Shown one piece after another: positions 53,496 through 62,717 of a stretch of DNA of 64,000 nt (its first letter is position 1; each line of letters opens with the position of its first letter). The notes under the pieces were generated by a model. The model had not been told where the DNA came from. It searched no databases and worked only from the letters and a program-made list of their open reading frames with translations. Origin of the DNA: Anabaena minutissima FACHB-250 (GTDB taxonomy: Bacteria > Cyanobacteriota > Cyanobacteriia > Cyanobacteriales > Nostocaceae); contig NZ_JACJRG010000022.1 of assembly GCF_014697125.1 (NCBI RefSeq), positions 39,676 through 103,675 of the forward strand, in the 5' to 3' direction. The position numbers and the translations under genes were made by a program.

Positions 53496-54999
53496 TAACT
53501 TGATTCACCATGAATTGCTAATTGGTGATGACAACCAAGAACTTCAGCAAATCGCCACCAAACTATACGCCGAACTCACCCAACTATCAACAGATATTCA
53601 ACCCCTAAAAATCATCCTAGCCGAACGAGAACCAGTCAAATTTTTAGCCGGATTCATCGCCGCCTGTGCAGCCAATTGCCAAGTATTTTTATGTAATCCC
53701 GACTGGGTTGAACAAGAATGGCATCAAGTATTTAACTTAGTGCAACCCGATATTATTTGGGGCATAGGGACTGGGGACTGGAGACTGGGAACTGGAAAAC
53801 AGCACGGGTGCAGAGAAGATAAAATCCCTATTCACAACTCCTCACCGGCTAAACACCGCGCTACCGCTCTAAGCGCAGCTATGCCCGCAGGGCTTTACAC
53901 AACTCCTCGCTCACAACTCCTCACTCACAATTCCTCACTCACAACTCCTCACTCACAACTCAGCACTCATAACTCAGCACTCATAATGATTCCCACTGGT
54001 GGTTCATCGGGAAAGATTAAATTTGCTATGCACACTTGGGAAACTCTCACGGCATCAGTGCAGGGATTTACAGAATATTTTCAGCTACAACAAGTAAATT
54101 CTGTTTGTGTTTTGCCGTTGTATCATGTTAGCGGTTTAATGCAGTTTATGCGTGCTGTAATCACTGGCGGTAAAATAGTAATTTTGCCATTTAAATCAAT
54201 AGAATTAGCTCAAAAATACCAGATTAATCCTCAATATTTTTTTATATCTTTAGTACCAACTCAATTACAAAGACTTCTACAAAATCAAGAATTAACTGCA
54301 TGGCTAGCTAAATTCAAAACTGTTCTGTTGGGTGGTGCACCTGCTGGGAATGAATTATTAGAAAAAGCTAAATTTCATTGTATCCGTCTATCACCCACCT
54401 ATGGCATGACAGAAACAGCTTCTCAAATTGTCACCTTAAAACCTGATGATTTTTTAAGTGGTAAAACTGGCAGTGGTCAAATTCTTCCCCATGCTAAAAT
54501 AAAAATTTGTAATCCTCAAAGAAAAGTTTTATCAGCTAATCAAAGAGGTATTATTACCATTCAAGCTAAATCTCTAGCTCTTGGTTATTACCCCTATATC
54601 TGGAATAACCAAGATGATTTTTCTGTAGATGATGTAGGTTTTTTAGATGAACAAGGTTATTTAAAAATTGTTGGGCGTAACGGCGATAAAATCATCTCAG
54701 GTGGAGAAAATATTTATCCCATAGAGATTGAGTCAGCCATATTTAGCACACAAATGGTTATTGATGTGTGTGTAATTGGTATACCTGATCAAGATTGGGG
54801 ACAAGCATTAACAGCCATTTATATTCCTAAAAATACAAAAATTACTTCTGCGGAAATTAAAAATATACTTGCTAATCAACTCAGCAGATTTAAAATACCT
54901 AAATACTGGATTTCTCTAGATACATTACCTCGTAATGCTCAAGGAAAAGTCAATCGCCAAACACTACAACAAATAGCTACAGAATTTCTCAGAAAATGA
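53467..54999 (+). CDS. menE: 2-succinylbenzoate-CoA ligase with in-frame repeat insertion
   Basis: A 510-residue acyl-CoA synthetase that activates o-succinylbenzoate. Motifs: ATP-binding IPTGGSSGKIKFAMHTWE (about 175), VLPLYHVSGLMQFM, TYGMTETASQI, GDKIISGGENIYPIEIES and NAQGKVNRQTL with the catalytic Lys. Residues about 100-172, from GTGDWRLGTG to LSTHNSALI, do not look like MenE: they are encoded by heptad repeats (CTCACAACTC units) and GC-rich small elements, inserted in frame between VQPDIIWG and MIPTGG. Homologs as I recall them are about 70 residues shorter. ATG 53467 overlaps menC by 29 bases. Confidence 0.93.
   Translation: MTPGQKVYFSNLIHHELLIGDDNQELQQIATKLYAELTQLSTDIQPLKIILAEREPVKFLAGFIAACAANCQVFLCNPDWVEQEWHQVFNLVQPDIIWGIGTGDWRLGTGKQHGCREDKIPIHNSSPAKHRATALSAAMPAGLYTTPRSQLLTHNSSLTTPHSQLSTHNSALIMIPTGGSSGKIKFAMHTWETLTASVQGFTEYFQLQQVNSVCVLPLYHVSGLMQFMRAVITGGKIVILPFKSIELAQKYQINPQYFFISLVPTQLQRLLQNQELTAWLAKFKTVLLGGAPAGNELLEKAKFHCIRLSPTYGMTETASQIVTLKPDDFLSGKTGSGQILPHAKIKICNPQRKVLSANQRGIITIQAKSLALGYYPYIWNNQDDFSVDDVGFLDEQGYLKIVGRNGDKIISGGENIYPIEIESAIFSTQMVIDVCVIGIPDQDWGQALTAIYIPKNTKITSAEIKNILANQLSRFKIPKYWISLDTLPRNAQGKVNRQTLQQIATEFLRK
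53764..53985 (+). repeat. In-frame repeat block inside menE
   Basis: Four parts can be seen. GGGACTGGGGACTGG heptads (53767-53800); the reverse complement of the 26-bp element (53845-53868); the core shared with 28316-28349 (53863-53898); and CACAACTCCTCACT heptads ending with ACTCATAACTCAGC (53899-53985). All remain in frame without a stop. Confidence 0.85.
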
Positions 55000-55009
55000 A
55001 AATCTTAAT

Positions 55010-55924
55010 TTAATAACTGTGAGAAGCTTGATTAATCCAATCTAAAATAGCTTGGTTGACTTGCTCTGGACATTCATCATGGGGACAATGGCCTACATCT
55101 TCTAAATTAAGTAGTTGTAGCCGTTCGTTATACTGAGCGAATCGACTAGCCAGTATAGGCGGGACAAATCGGTCTTTTTGTCCCCAAATTAGCAACATGG
55201 GAATTTTTATGTTTGGTAACAGTGCTTTCACACTAGGACTAAAATTAATTGCGATCGCAGCTTTAAATAATGCACTAAAAGCACGGGCTGAACCCCTATC
55301 TTGGGGAGGGCCTGCTAGAATATCTATCAGTTCGTCAGTGATGGCTTCGGGATGAGCATAAGCCAAACTAGCCCAGCGACGTAATACACTTGGTTGACGC
55401 ACAAAGTAAAATACAGGCTTTAAAAAGAGTGGAGAAGCAACAATATTTTTAATTGTCTTCACTAAAGGGCGCAGAATAGGCGGAATAGCTTCTTGCTCTA
55501 ATGATGGGTCAGGTAAACTCATCATGACAATCCCTTTTACCATATCTGGATGAGCGGCGGCGGCGGCTAACGAAACTAGAGAACCATTGGAATTGCCCAC
55601 CAAGACAACTGGTTGACGGATAAAGGCTTGCCAAAATTCATATACCTGCTCTACCCATAGTTCTATACTGTAATTGGCTGGAGCTTTTTCCGAACCCCCA
55701 AAACCGAGCATATCGAGAGCATAGACTGTGTGATATTCGCTTAAAGCTTCTAAATTATGTCGCCAATGACCGATAGAAGCACCAAAACCGTGTAATAAAA
55801 TCAGAGGTGTCGTTGTTTGGCGATTTTGACTGGCGCGAATGTAGGTATAGCGGATTTGCCAACCTCGCCATACCCAATCTCTTTGATTCCCTACTCTTTG
55901 TTGCCAGTTTATTGCGATCGTCAC
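55010..55924 (-). CDS. Alpha/beta-fold hydrolase
   Basis: A 304-residue esterase-like enzyme. The triad is S112 in LVGNSNGSL, D251 in GQKDRFVPP and H279 in DVGHCPHDE. LLHGFGASIGHWRHN carries the oxyanion hole. The location beside menE suggests a MenH-like role, but similar cyanobacterial proteins also include chlorophyll dephytylases, and the cap domain cannot separate the two. The GTG start at 55924 and its ribosome-binding site CGGAG lie in a repeat element shared with the gene at 44162. Confidence 0.87.
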   Translation of the reverse strand: MTIAINWQQRVGNQRDWVWRGWQIRYTYIRASQNRQTTTPLILLHGFGASIGHWRHNLEALSEYHTVYALDMLGFGGSEKAPANYSIELWVEQVYEFWQAFIRQPVVLVGNSNGSLVSLAAAAAHPDMVKGIVMMSLPDPSLEQEAIPPILRPLVKTIKNIVASPLFLKPVFYFVRQPSVLRRWASLAYAHPEAITDELIDILAGPPQDRGSARAFSALFKAAIAINFSPSVKALLPNIKIPMLLIWGQKDRFVPPILASRFAQYNERLQLLNLEDVGHCPHDECPEQVNQAILDWINQASHSY

Positions 55925-55960
55925 GTCGCTACGCTCCGAATTGAAAATTCAAAATTAACC
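55922..55960 (-). promoter_or_regulatory. Repeat element carrying ribosome-binding site and GTG start
   Basis: On the minus strand AATTTTGAATTTTCAATTCGG is cut here as AATTTTGAATTTTCAATTC, then GGAGCGTAGCGACGTGAC. The core is identical to 44150-44166 except one base. CGGAG lies about 10 bases before GTG. Confidence 0.65.
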
Positions 55961-56425
55961 CGTTTCTTAGATATTGCTGTCTGTTAACTTTCATTCTAAA
56001 GGCTAGAACAGAGATTTAGGGAGACAAGGCAGATAAGTATTTTCCTATGCCCAATGACTATTTATTTGTATAATCTATCACTTATGATTGACAAATAAAA
56101 TCTGGAGATGGTATGCAATTTCTCTATTTGGGGAACATATACTCAGAGTTTATAGGTAAACAAATTGAAAAATAATTGTTACAATATTTAATGTTTCTCT
56201 AGGTTGTGTGATTTAAATTAACTATTGCAGAGAAATTCTCTGAGAGTGAGTAGAATAGCAAATACAGAGACAAGCAAGTTACTCTGTGGACTAGCTAACC
56301 CACAACTATAGACTTCTGATGAAGTCCTTGGTTATTCTAGTGTTGTGCTTATGAGTCACAACCAAGCAAAATCAAGCTAATCCAGCCCAAACCACATTCT
56401 TCACAAAGGAATCCCGTTAATTATA
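55961..56425. other. Gap upstream of infC
   Basis: About 465 AT-rich bases precede infC. They include one short frame at 56113-56175 with a good ribosome-binding site. CAAAGGAATCCC just before infC holds AAGGA, 13 bases before its start. No transcription attenuator or conserved leader structure was recognised. Confidence 0.5.
56113..56175 (+). CDS. Possible 20-residue small ORF upstream of infC
   Basis: ATG 56113 opens MQFLYLGNIYSEFIGKQIEK and stops at TAA. GGAGA lies 5-9 bases before it, a better ribosome-binding site than most in this window. No known leader peptide matches. It could be chance or a leader in the infC transcript. Confidence 0.25.
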   Translation: MQFLYLGNIYSEFIGKQIEK

Positions 56426-56959
56426 ATGCCTGTGATTGAGAAAAAAAGAACTCGCGATCTGCCCCAAATTAACGAAAGAATTCGCTTCCCCAAAATTCGA
56501 GTCATTGACACTGACGGCTCTCAGCTAGGAATTCTGACTCCCCAGGAAGCTCTGCAACTAGCAGAAGACAAGGAGCTGGATCTAGTGCTACTCAGTGACA
56601 AGGCCGACCCGCCAGTATGTCGGATTATGGACTATGGGAAATATAAATTTGAGCAGGAGAAGAAAGCGCGGGAAGCCCGGAAAAAGCAGCATACAGCCGA
56701 TGTTAAAGAAGTCAAGATGCGCTACAAGATAGAAGAACATGACTATAACGTGCGTGTTAAGCAAGCAGAACGCTTCTTGAAAGATGGAGATAAAGTCAAG
56801 GCGACTGTGATGTTCCGGGGGCGAGAGATTCAACACAGTGACTTAGCAGAAACCTTACTCAAGCGGATGGCTACGGATTTAGAGCCATTTGGTGAAGTAC
56901 AACAAGCACCTAAAAAAGAAGGGCGCAACATGATGATGCTGATTTCGCCTAAAAAGTAA
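56426..56959 (+). CDS. infC: Translation initiation factor IF-3
   Basis: A 177-residue protein that binds the 30S subunit and checks start codons. The N-domain has INERIRFPKIRVIDTDGSQLGILTPQEAL, the linker is Lys-rich (YKFEQEKKAREARKKQ), and the C-domain has VKEVKMRYKIEEHDYNVRVKQAERFLKDGDKVKATVMFRGREIQH. Here the start is ATG, not the AUU used in enteric bacteria. rpmI and rplT do not follow, so the usual cluster is split. Confidence 0.97.
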   Translation: MPVIEKKRTRDLPQINERIRFPKIRVIDTDGSQLGILTPQEALQLAEDKELDLVLLSDKADPPVCRIMDYGKYKFEQEKKAREARKKQHTADVKEVKMRYKIEEHDYNVRVKQAERFLKDGDKVKATVMFRGREIQHSDLAETLLKRMATDLEPFGEVQQAPKKEGRNMMMLISPKK

Positions 56960-57077
56960 TTAACAGTGCTGAGTAAGTTCAATCAAGTAATTTACTACTG
57001 AAAATATTAAATCTGATAGTCCTGAACTCTGGGTGGGAAACATAATACTCAGTTGTTCAGGACTTTTGCCATTTTTA

Positions 57078-60000
57078 ATGGAATTGAAAAATCATTCGTT
57101 GGCTGCAAAGAATAATTTGCTAGCACAACTATTAAAATGGGTGAATCTACGACCAGAAGAAGGCAGACGAACTTGGATGATGTTTGCCTTTTATACAACT
57201 GTATCTATAGGGTTACGATGGGCAGAAGATAGTACAGTCGCACTGTTTTTAGATGAATACGGGGTTGGGCCATTACCTTGGATGTATATAGCTAGTGCTT
57301 TTATGGGGGTCGCACTAGTTTTTTTATATTCTTGGTTGCAAAAGATTTTTCCGTTACGCTGGGTAGTGGTGGCGATCGCACCTTGCATGGTGACACCATT
57401 AATCTTACTAGTATTACTACACTGGAAACTACATATTTCCTACCTAGCTGTGATTCTGGTGTTTCTATTGCGGCTATGGGTAGATTCTTTATATGTAGTC
57501 AATGACCTCAATACTTCTATTGTCGCCAACCAACTATTTAATATTCGTGAAATTAAACGCACCTACCCCATAGTTAGCAGTGGTGTACTAGTAGCAGATG
57601 TAATTAGTGGCTTTAGCTTACCTTGGTTGCTGCAATTTGCCCGACTCAATCGAGTGATTATCATCGCCTGTGGGGTGATGTTCTTAGGATCGGCAATTCT
57701 GGCTTATTTAACCTATCAGTACCGAGATGCTTTTCCCGATGCGCCACAGCGCATACTTCCCCAAGAAGAAGCCTCTCGACACCGCCGCCTCGAAGCCCCA
57801 CTCAAGCGTTACATATTACAGTTATTTGCCTTTGTTGGTCTTTTGCAAGTCATTGGGTTGTTAATCGATTTTCAATACCTGCAAGAACTGAAGTTAAACT
57901 TGGGTGACAAAGAATTAGCAGGCTTTTTAGGCTTATTTGGTGGTATTGTCGGACTTTGTGAATTAACGACCCAGTGGTTTGTCTCCAGCCGCCTCATTGA
58001 ACGCTTTGGGGTGTTTTTTAGTGCAGCCCTTTTACCTGTGGCTGTAGGCTTTGTTGTCCCAGGAGTGATTGCGGTACTCAATATATTACCCGGAATGCAA
58101 TCCGTCGCTTTTTTCTGGGGACTAGTAGGGCTGAAATTTACAGATGAACTGCTACGTTATACCTTTGTTGTTAGTAGTGGCCCGGTATTATACCAACCCA
58201 TACCCGAACGGATTCGCAGCCGAATGCAGGCTTTATCTGGAGGTTCAGCTGAAGCGATCGCTACAGGGTTAACTGGATTGGTAATATTTTTTACTTTGGT
58301 GATTGGGGGAAATTTTGTCGCCGCACCCGTTCAAAAATGGATATTTATTGCCGAGACAGCCATTGTCGCAGTTGCTTGCTTGCGAGTAGTTTGGGTATTG
58401 CGATCGCGCTATGTAGATTTGTTAGTATTGAGTGCGGAACGCGGAGAACTGAGTGCTTCTAAGGTGGGATTACGCGCCTTTAAGCAAGCAGTAGTCAAAG
58501 CTTTAGAAGAAACAGGTAACGCCGCCGATAAACATTCTTGTATTGACCTGTTAGCCCAAATTGATCCCCACGGAGCAGCTGAAATTTTAGCAGGATTATT
58601 ATTCAAACTCTCCCCAGACTTACAGTATCGCAGTTTAGAGGTGATGCTAGCAGTAGGTGCAAAACCTGAATATATCTCAGAAGTGCGCTGGTTGCTAGAA
58701 CGACCCCCTAGTGTTGTCAATCTAGAAGTTTTCGCTTTGGCGTTACGTTATGTCTGGCTAGCAGAAGCTCATCCCAATCTCAGTCTCCTAGAAGAATACC
58801 TCCATCCACGCAACCATTCACTCATCCGTGGAACTGCGGCTGCTTTGCTGCTCCGTCAAGGAACACCGATGCAAACATTAGCAGCTACCAAAACCTTACG
58901 TTGGATGCTGACTCATAAGCAAGAACTAGAACGGATGAATGGAGTCAAAGCTTTAAGAGAAGCAGTGTATTTACAAGCTTTGCGGATTCACATCCCCAAT
59001 CTGTTACAGGATGAATCTTTACGGGTACGCTGCGCTGTTTTAGAAATGGTGGCAAAAAACAGAATGGAGGAATATTATCCCGCCCTTTTAAAAGCACTTT
59101 ACTACAAATCCACCCGTGAAACGGCGATGCGTGCCTTAGTCAAAATGGAGAATGAAGCATTGGAGATGCTGCTGCAATTAGCCACCAATGTTTACAAACC
59201 AGAAGTATTACGGATGTATGCTTGGCGAACTATAGCCCACATTTCCACCCTAGAAGCACTAGATACTTTATGGTTACATTTAGAATCTTCCTGGGGTGGG
59301 ACTAGGTATCATATTCTTCGCAGTTTATTAAAAATCCAAAAACAATCAGAAATTACTAATTTAGTCGATAGATTCCAGCACAGTCGAGTAGAAACTTTAA
59401 TTAATCAAGAATTAAAATTTTTAGGTGAAATTTACGCGGCGTACATAGACTTAGAACCACAACAAAGTTTAGAAAGTTATCAAACACAAGAGCGAGTTGT
59501 GATTGTATACGAACTATTACAACGGGCTTTAGAAGAAATGGAATGGGATATTAGAGAGAGATTGCTGCTGTTATTGCGGCTATTATACTCCCCAGAAAAA
59601 ATGCAGGCGGCGGCTTTTAATTTAAGGTCTGAGTCAGGGGCTAACTTAGCACGGGGGTTAGAGATATTAGAGCATACAGTGAATTTACCCACCAAATCAT
59701 TGCTGTTGAATATTTTAGATAAGCGATCGCCCCAAGAAAAACTCCCTTATCTTGTAGAAGCAGGATTTATGGAATATCAAAAGTTTACAGCCAGTGAAAG
59801 ACTGCGCCGGATGCTGACTTTAGGGAATTTTTTCTCAGATTGGTGCTTGGCTTGCTGTTTTCATTTTGCTCAATTCAACCGCATTCGCCTGACAATTAAT
59901 GAAATTTTACTAGCTTTGCGCCATCCTACTGGCTTTGTTAGAGAAGCTGCGATCGCTTATTTAAGTGTGGTATCCCAGCGCGTCCTCTTAGAACTGCTCC

Positions 60001-60107
60001 CGAAACTACAACAAGATTCACACCCCCTTGTAGCCAGTCAAGTTCAAGAGTTAATCAAGAAAAATACCATTGAACATCCCCAAGAACCGCAAAAAATCAA
60101 TGTTTAA
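57078..60107 (+). CDS. Nucleotide-transporter-like membrane protein with C-terminal helical (HEAT-like) repeats
   Basis: A 1009-residue protein. Residues about 25-430 contain around 12 membrane spans, resembling MFS or ATP/ADP translocase (Npt) carriers (FAFYTTVSIGLRWAEDSTVALFLDEYGVGPLPWMYIASAFMG). Residues about 460-1000 are soluble alpha-helical repeats of HEAT type (LLAQIDPHGAAEILAGLL, LRVRCAVLEMVAKNRMEEYYPALLKALYY). The tail probably binds a partner or cyclic-nucleotide-like regulator, but none is seen. Transport substrate unknown. ATG 57078 is chosen; the earlier frame (57033) adds residues lacking family character. Confidence 0.75.
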   Translation: MELKNHSLAAKNNLLAQLLKWVNLRPEEGRRTWMMFAFYTTVSIGLRWAEDSTVALFLDEYGVGPLPWMYIASAFMGVALVFLYSWLQKIFPLRWVVVAIAPCMVTPLILLVLLHWKLHISYLAVILVFLLRLWVDSLYVVNDLNTSIVANQLFNIREIKRTYPIVSSGVLVADVISGFSLPWLLQFARLNRVIIIACGVMFLGSAILAYLTYQYRDAFPDAPQRILPQEEASRHRRLEAPLKRYILQLFAFVGLLQVIGLLIDFQYLQELKLNLGDKELAGFLGLFGGIVGLCELTTQWFVSSRLIERFGVFFSAALLPVAVGFVVPGVIAVLNILPGMQSVAFFWGLVGLKFTDELLRYTFVVSSGPVLYQPIPERIRSRMQALSGGSAEAIATGLTGLVIFFTLVIGGNFVAAPVQKWIFIAETAIVAVACLRVVWVLRSRYVDLLVLSAERGELSASKVGLRAFKQAVVKALEETGNAADKHSCIDLLAQIDPHGAAEILAGLLFKLSPDLQYRSLEVMLAVGAKPEYISEVRWLLERPPSVVNLEVFALALRYVWLAEAHPNLSLLEEYLHPRNHSLIRGTAAALLLRQGTPMQTLAATKTLRWMLTHKQELERMNGVKALREAVYLQALRIHIPNLLQDESLRVRCAVLEMVAKNRMEEYYPALLKALYYKSTRETAMRALVKMENEALEMLLQLATNVYKPEVLRMYAWRTIAHISTLEALDTLWLHLESSWGGTRYHILRSLLKIQKQSEITNLVDRFQHSRVETLINQELKFLGEIYAAYIDLEPQQSLESYQTQERVVIVYELLQRALEEMEWDIRERLLLLLRLLYSPEKMQAAAFNLRSESGANLARGLEILEHTVNLPTKSLLLNILDKRSPQEKLPYLVEAGFMEYQKFTASERLRRMLTLGNFFSDWCLACCFHFAQFNRIRLTINEILLALRHPTGFVREAAIAYLSVVSQRVLLELLPKLQQDSHPLVASQVQELIKKNTIEHPQEPQKINV

Positions 60108-60184
60108 TCACTAACGTTTTTTGCAACAATCTGGTAAAAATGTTCAGATGATAAGAAGTGTAGAATCCTACCAGAAATTTCCCT

Positions 60185-61744
60185 ATGGTAATTGAATCAG
60201 CAATTGGAGAGGAAGCGATCGCCTCTAATCTCAAGCAGTTTCTTCTAGTGCTGTCGGTATCTTTAGGGGTGGCGACCTTACCACAGATATTTAACTGGTT
60301 TCGCCAGATACCCTACACCTTACTTTTAGTCATTGTAGGCTTAGGTTTGGCGGTGGTTGATGTCCGCCTAGTCACTCTTTCCCCAGCTTTAATTCTGTTC
60401 ATTTTTTTACCTCCCCTCTTATTTGAAGCCGCATGGAATCTGAAATGGTCAGACTTGAAGCAGGAATTTATCCCCATTTGTCTGTATGCGGTGTTGGGGG
60501 TAGTAATTTCCATTGCGGGGGTAGCAATTGGACTCAATCAACTAGCTGGATTATCTCTCACTACAGCTCTGCTGATCGCTGCAAGTCTTTCGGCTACTGA
60601 TCCTGTTTCTGTAACGGCTTTATTTCGGGAATTAGGCGTAAGCAACCGCCTCGTTACCCTGATGGAAGGTGAAAGCTTATTTAATGATGGCATGGCCGTA
60701 GTTGCCTTTGGTTTTTTGGTAGCCTTGCCTTTAGGAAATGCCGAATTAGGACTACAGCCTGTTTTATTGGAATTATTTCAAGTTGTTGGTATTGGTTTAG
60801 CCGTGGGAGGTTTAATTGGTTTTGGTATTTCCTACCTCACCCAACGCTTTGATTTACCAATGGTTGAACAATCTCTAACCTTGGTGTCCGCCTACGGTAC
60901 TTACTTAATTACTGAAGACTTGGGTGGTTCTGGGGTGATTGGAGTAGTCACCACAGGCTTAATTTTAGGTAACTTTGGTTCTCGCATCGGTATGAATCCC
61001 CGCACCCGGATTATTGTTTCCGAGTTTTGGGAATTTTTAGCCTTTTTCGTTAATTCCATCGTCTTTTTGCTGATTGGAGACCAAATCCGCTTTGCCAGTC
61101 TCGGAGAAAACCTACAAATCATCGGTGTGACAATTGCTGCCATGATTTTAATGCGAGCTGTCGCAATTTACATTCTCAGCTATGTCAGTCAAACTATCAC
61201 CAAATCAGCAATTTCTCTACCCGAACAAACTACTCTGTGGTGGGGTGGGTTACGCGGTTCTGTTTCCATAGCGTTGGCATTGAGTGTACCAGCAGTTTTA
61301 CCAGATCGAGACAAAATTATTGCGATCGTATTTGGAGTAGTTTTATTTACCCTACTCATTCAAGGATTGAGCATCAAACTGCTAGTCAAACAGCTGAATT
61401 TGCTAGGCGATGCACCCCTACGGGAACAGTATTTAGAAATGTTTGCTCGTAATATCGCCTTAGAACGAGTTCTGCAATATCTGCAAACAGAACAACATCC
61501 TGGTATTAACCCGGAGTTTGTCCGCTATCAAGAAAAACTCATCACAGGGGAGATTGAGCAGATGCAAACAAAGATTGACAAATTACAAGATGAGTACCCC
61601 AATCTCCAGCAATTTATCACTGAACAGTTTCAAGAAAAACTATTGGCAGTCGAAGCAGATACCTATGCAGAATTTGTCAAGTCAGGTAGGTTAAATCAAG
61701 AACTAGCTCCCTTATTGGAGAATGTTCTGCACAATCAGGGGTGA
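60185..61744 (+). CDS. Na+/H+ antiporter (CPA1/NhaP-type)
   Basis: A 519-residue membrane antiporter. Twelve or so spans precede a soluble tail of about 110 residues. The ion-binding signature is present: LIAASLSATDPVSVTALFRELGVSNRLVTLMEGESLFNDGMAVVAFG, with the ND and Asp pair. LWWGGLRGSVSIALALSVP is the second conserved part. The tail has a coiled coil (GEIEQMQTKIDKLQDEYPNLQQF). It helps pH or sodium balance. Several NhaS-type paralogs exist in cyanobacteria, and the number cannot be assigned here. Confidence 0.9.
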   Translation: MVIESAIGEEAIASNLKQFLLVLSVSLGVATLPQIFNWFRQIPYTLLLVIVGLGLAVVDVRLVTLSPALILFIFLPPLLFEAAWNLKWSDLKQEFIPICLYAVLGVVISIAGVAIGLNQLAGLSLTTALLIAASLSATDPVSVTALFRELGVSNRLVTLMEGESLFNDGMAVVAFGFLVALPLGNAELGLQPVLLELFQVVGIGLAVGGLIGFGISYLTQRFDLPMVEQSLTLVSAYGTYLITEDLGGSGVIGVVTTGLILGNFGSRIGMNPRTRIIVSEFWEFLAFFVNSIVFLLIGDQIRFASLGENLQIIGVTIAAMILMRAVAIYILSYVSQTITKSAISLPEQTTLWWGGLRGSVSIALALSVPAVLPDRDKIIAIVFGVVLFTLLIQGLSIKLLVKQLNLLGDAPLREQYLEMFARNIALERVLQYLQTEQHPGINPEFVRYQEKLITGEIEQMQTKIDKLQDEYPNLQQFITEQFQEKLLAVEADTYAEFVKSGRLNQELAPLLENVLHNQG

Positions 61745-61976
61745 GTAGCTACCCGAATTGGCTAAAAACTTACCATAGTCTTATGCCCTATTTCCCCTGC
61801 TCATTAAAAATTCAAGAAAACTTCTCCCGGCGTAACAATACAAACAACATGGTTGTATTTTCTCGGAGAACTTGGTAGAGTTTACGTATAAACTATTGGG
61901 GATTGTCTGCGTATAAATTCTATCAGTGAGGCAGATTTACTGAGTTCATGAGAATACAAAAACCAAGGGTAAGAGA
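61745..61976. other. Gap before the heme protein gene
   Basis: AT-rich sequence with no gene. AATACAA and TTGTATT around 61839-61860 form a weak 7-bp stem. AAGGGTAAGAG directly before ATG 61977 includes a GGGTAAGAG ribosome-binding-type stretch. Confidence 0.4.
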
Positions 61977-62492
61977 ATGCGTCTGAAAAAACTAGTTAGT
62001 TATGGGATTTTCGTGCTATTTATCGTTATCGGGCTAAGTTTCACGGGAATTGCCCGTGGTTATAGCATTCCACCGACACTTGCAAAAATTGAGTTTGCCA
62101 AACAGACAAGTGATCTCATGCTCAGCACGCTGTTCGCGGCACTGACGCAGGAGTTCGACGAGACTAAACCAGATAATGTGGAGCAGGGTAAGCAGTCCAT
62201 CTCTTTGATATTTAACGATCACAACAAAGATATGCGATTAGTTGGCACTGTTGACCCGCTCCTGGAAAACGATCGCCCCAGTGACAAATTCGAGGTTCAG
62301 GCAAACCAACTGGCGTTAGCAGGAAAGGCATACACGGATGTCCAGCGTGTGGATAAAAAATGGTACTATCGACGCTCGATCCCCCTTAGTAACTTCAGGG
62401 CTGAATGTGCGCTATGCCACGTTAATTTCCCTGCTGGCCCCACGTCGGACTGGGTGGGCGCACTCATGCTGAGAATACCGATCAAGAATTAA
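61977..62492 (+). CDS. Exported heme-binding DUF3365 protein (Tll0287-like)
   Basis: A 171-residue protein with an N-terminal signal or anchor segment (about 6-26, LVSYGIFVLFIVIGLSFTGIA). The DUF3365 domain follows, with SISLIFNDHNKDMRLVG, and WYYRRSIPLSNFRAECALCHVNF with a CxxCH heme site (C144-H148) near the C-terminus. The heme c would be periplasmic or lumenal. Relatives include Tll0287, a c-type heme protein with a PAS-like fold, and heme sensor domains. It is not fused to an output domain here. Confidence 0.85.
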   Translation: MRLKKLVSYGIFVLFIVIGLSFTGIARGYSIPPTLAKIEFAKQTSDLMLSTLFAALTQEFDETKPDNVEQGKQSISLIFNDHNKDMRLVGTVDPLLENDRPSDKFEVQANQLALAGKAYTDVQRVDKKWYYRRSIPLSNFRAECALCHVNFPAGPTSDWVGALMLRIPIKN

Positions 62493-62638
62493 GGGACTGC
62501 CAAAATCAATGTAGAAGATAGGAATCAGTATTGCGATCGCAGCACTGATTCCCTGTTTTGTAGTCAATTTCACTATGTTAAGTAAGCCACTAAAAATAAA
62601 TCGAACTATGTTAATAATGTAAAATTATGATCATCGAG

Positions 62639-62714
62639 TTTGTAGTAAGGACTAGCATACAGGTTCTGGGAAGCAGTGCAGTCCTTTTCTTAAGACTAAA
62701 GTCCTTACTACAAA
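62639..62714. terminator. Large hairpin between convergent genes
   Basis: TTTGTAGTAAGGAC (62639-62652) pairs over 14 bp with GTCCTTACTACAAA (62701-62714), around a 48-base loop. It ends 4 bases before the stop of the next gene and follows the heme-protein gene by 147 bases. It is a dispersed repeat of Nostoc type with extra sequence inserted in its centre, and probably a two-way terminator. Confidence 0.6.
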
Positions 62715-62717
62715 TCT

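Noticed and set aside
53986..54999. A separate gene starting at ATG 53986 (menE split in two)
   Set aside because: The upstream frame is open and carries the MenE N-terminal half, so a single protein with an insertion is simpler.
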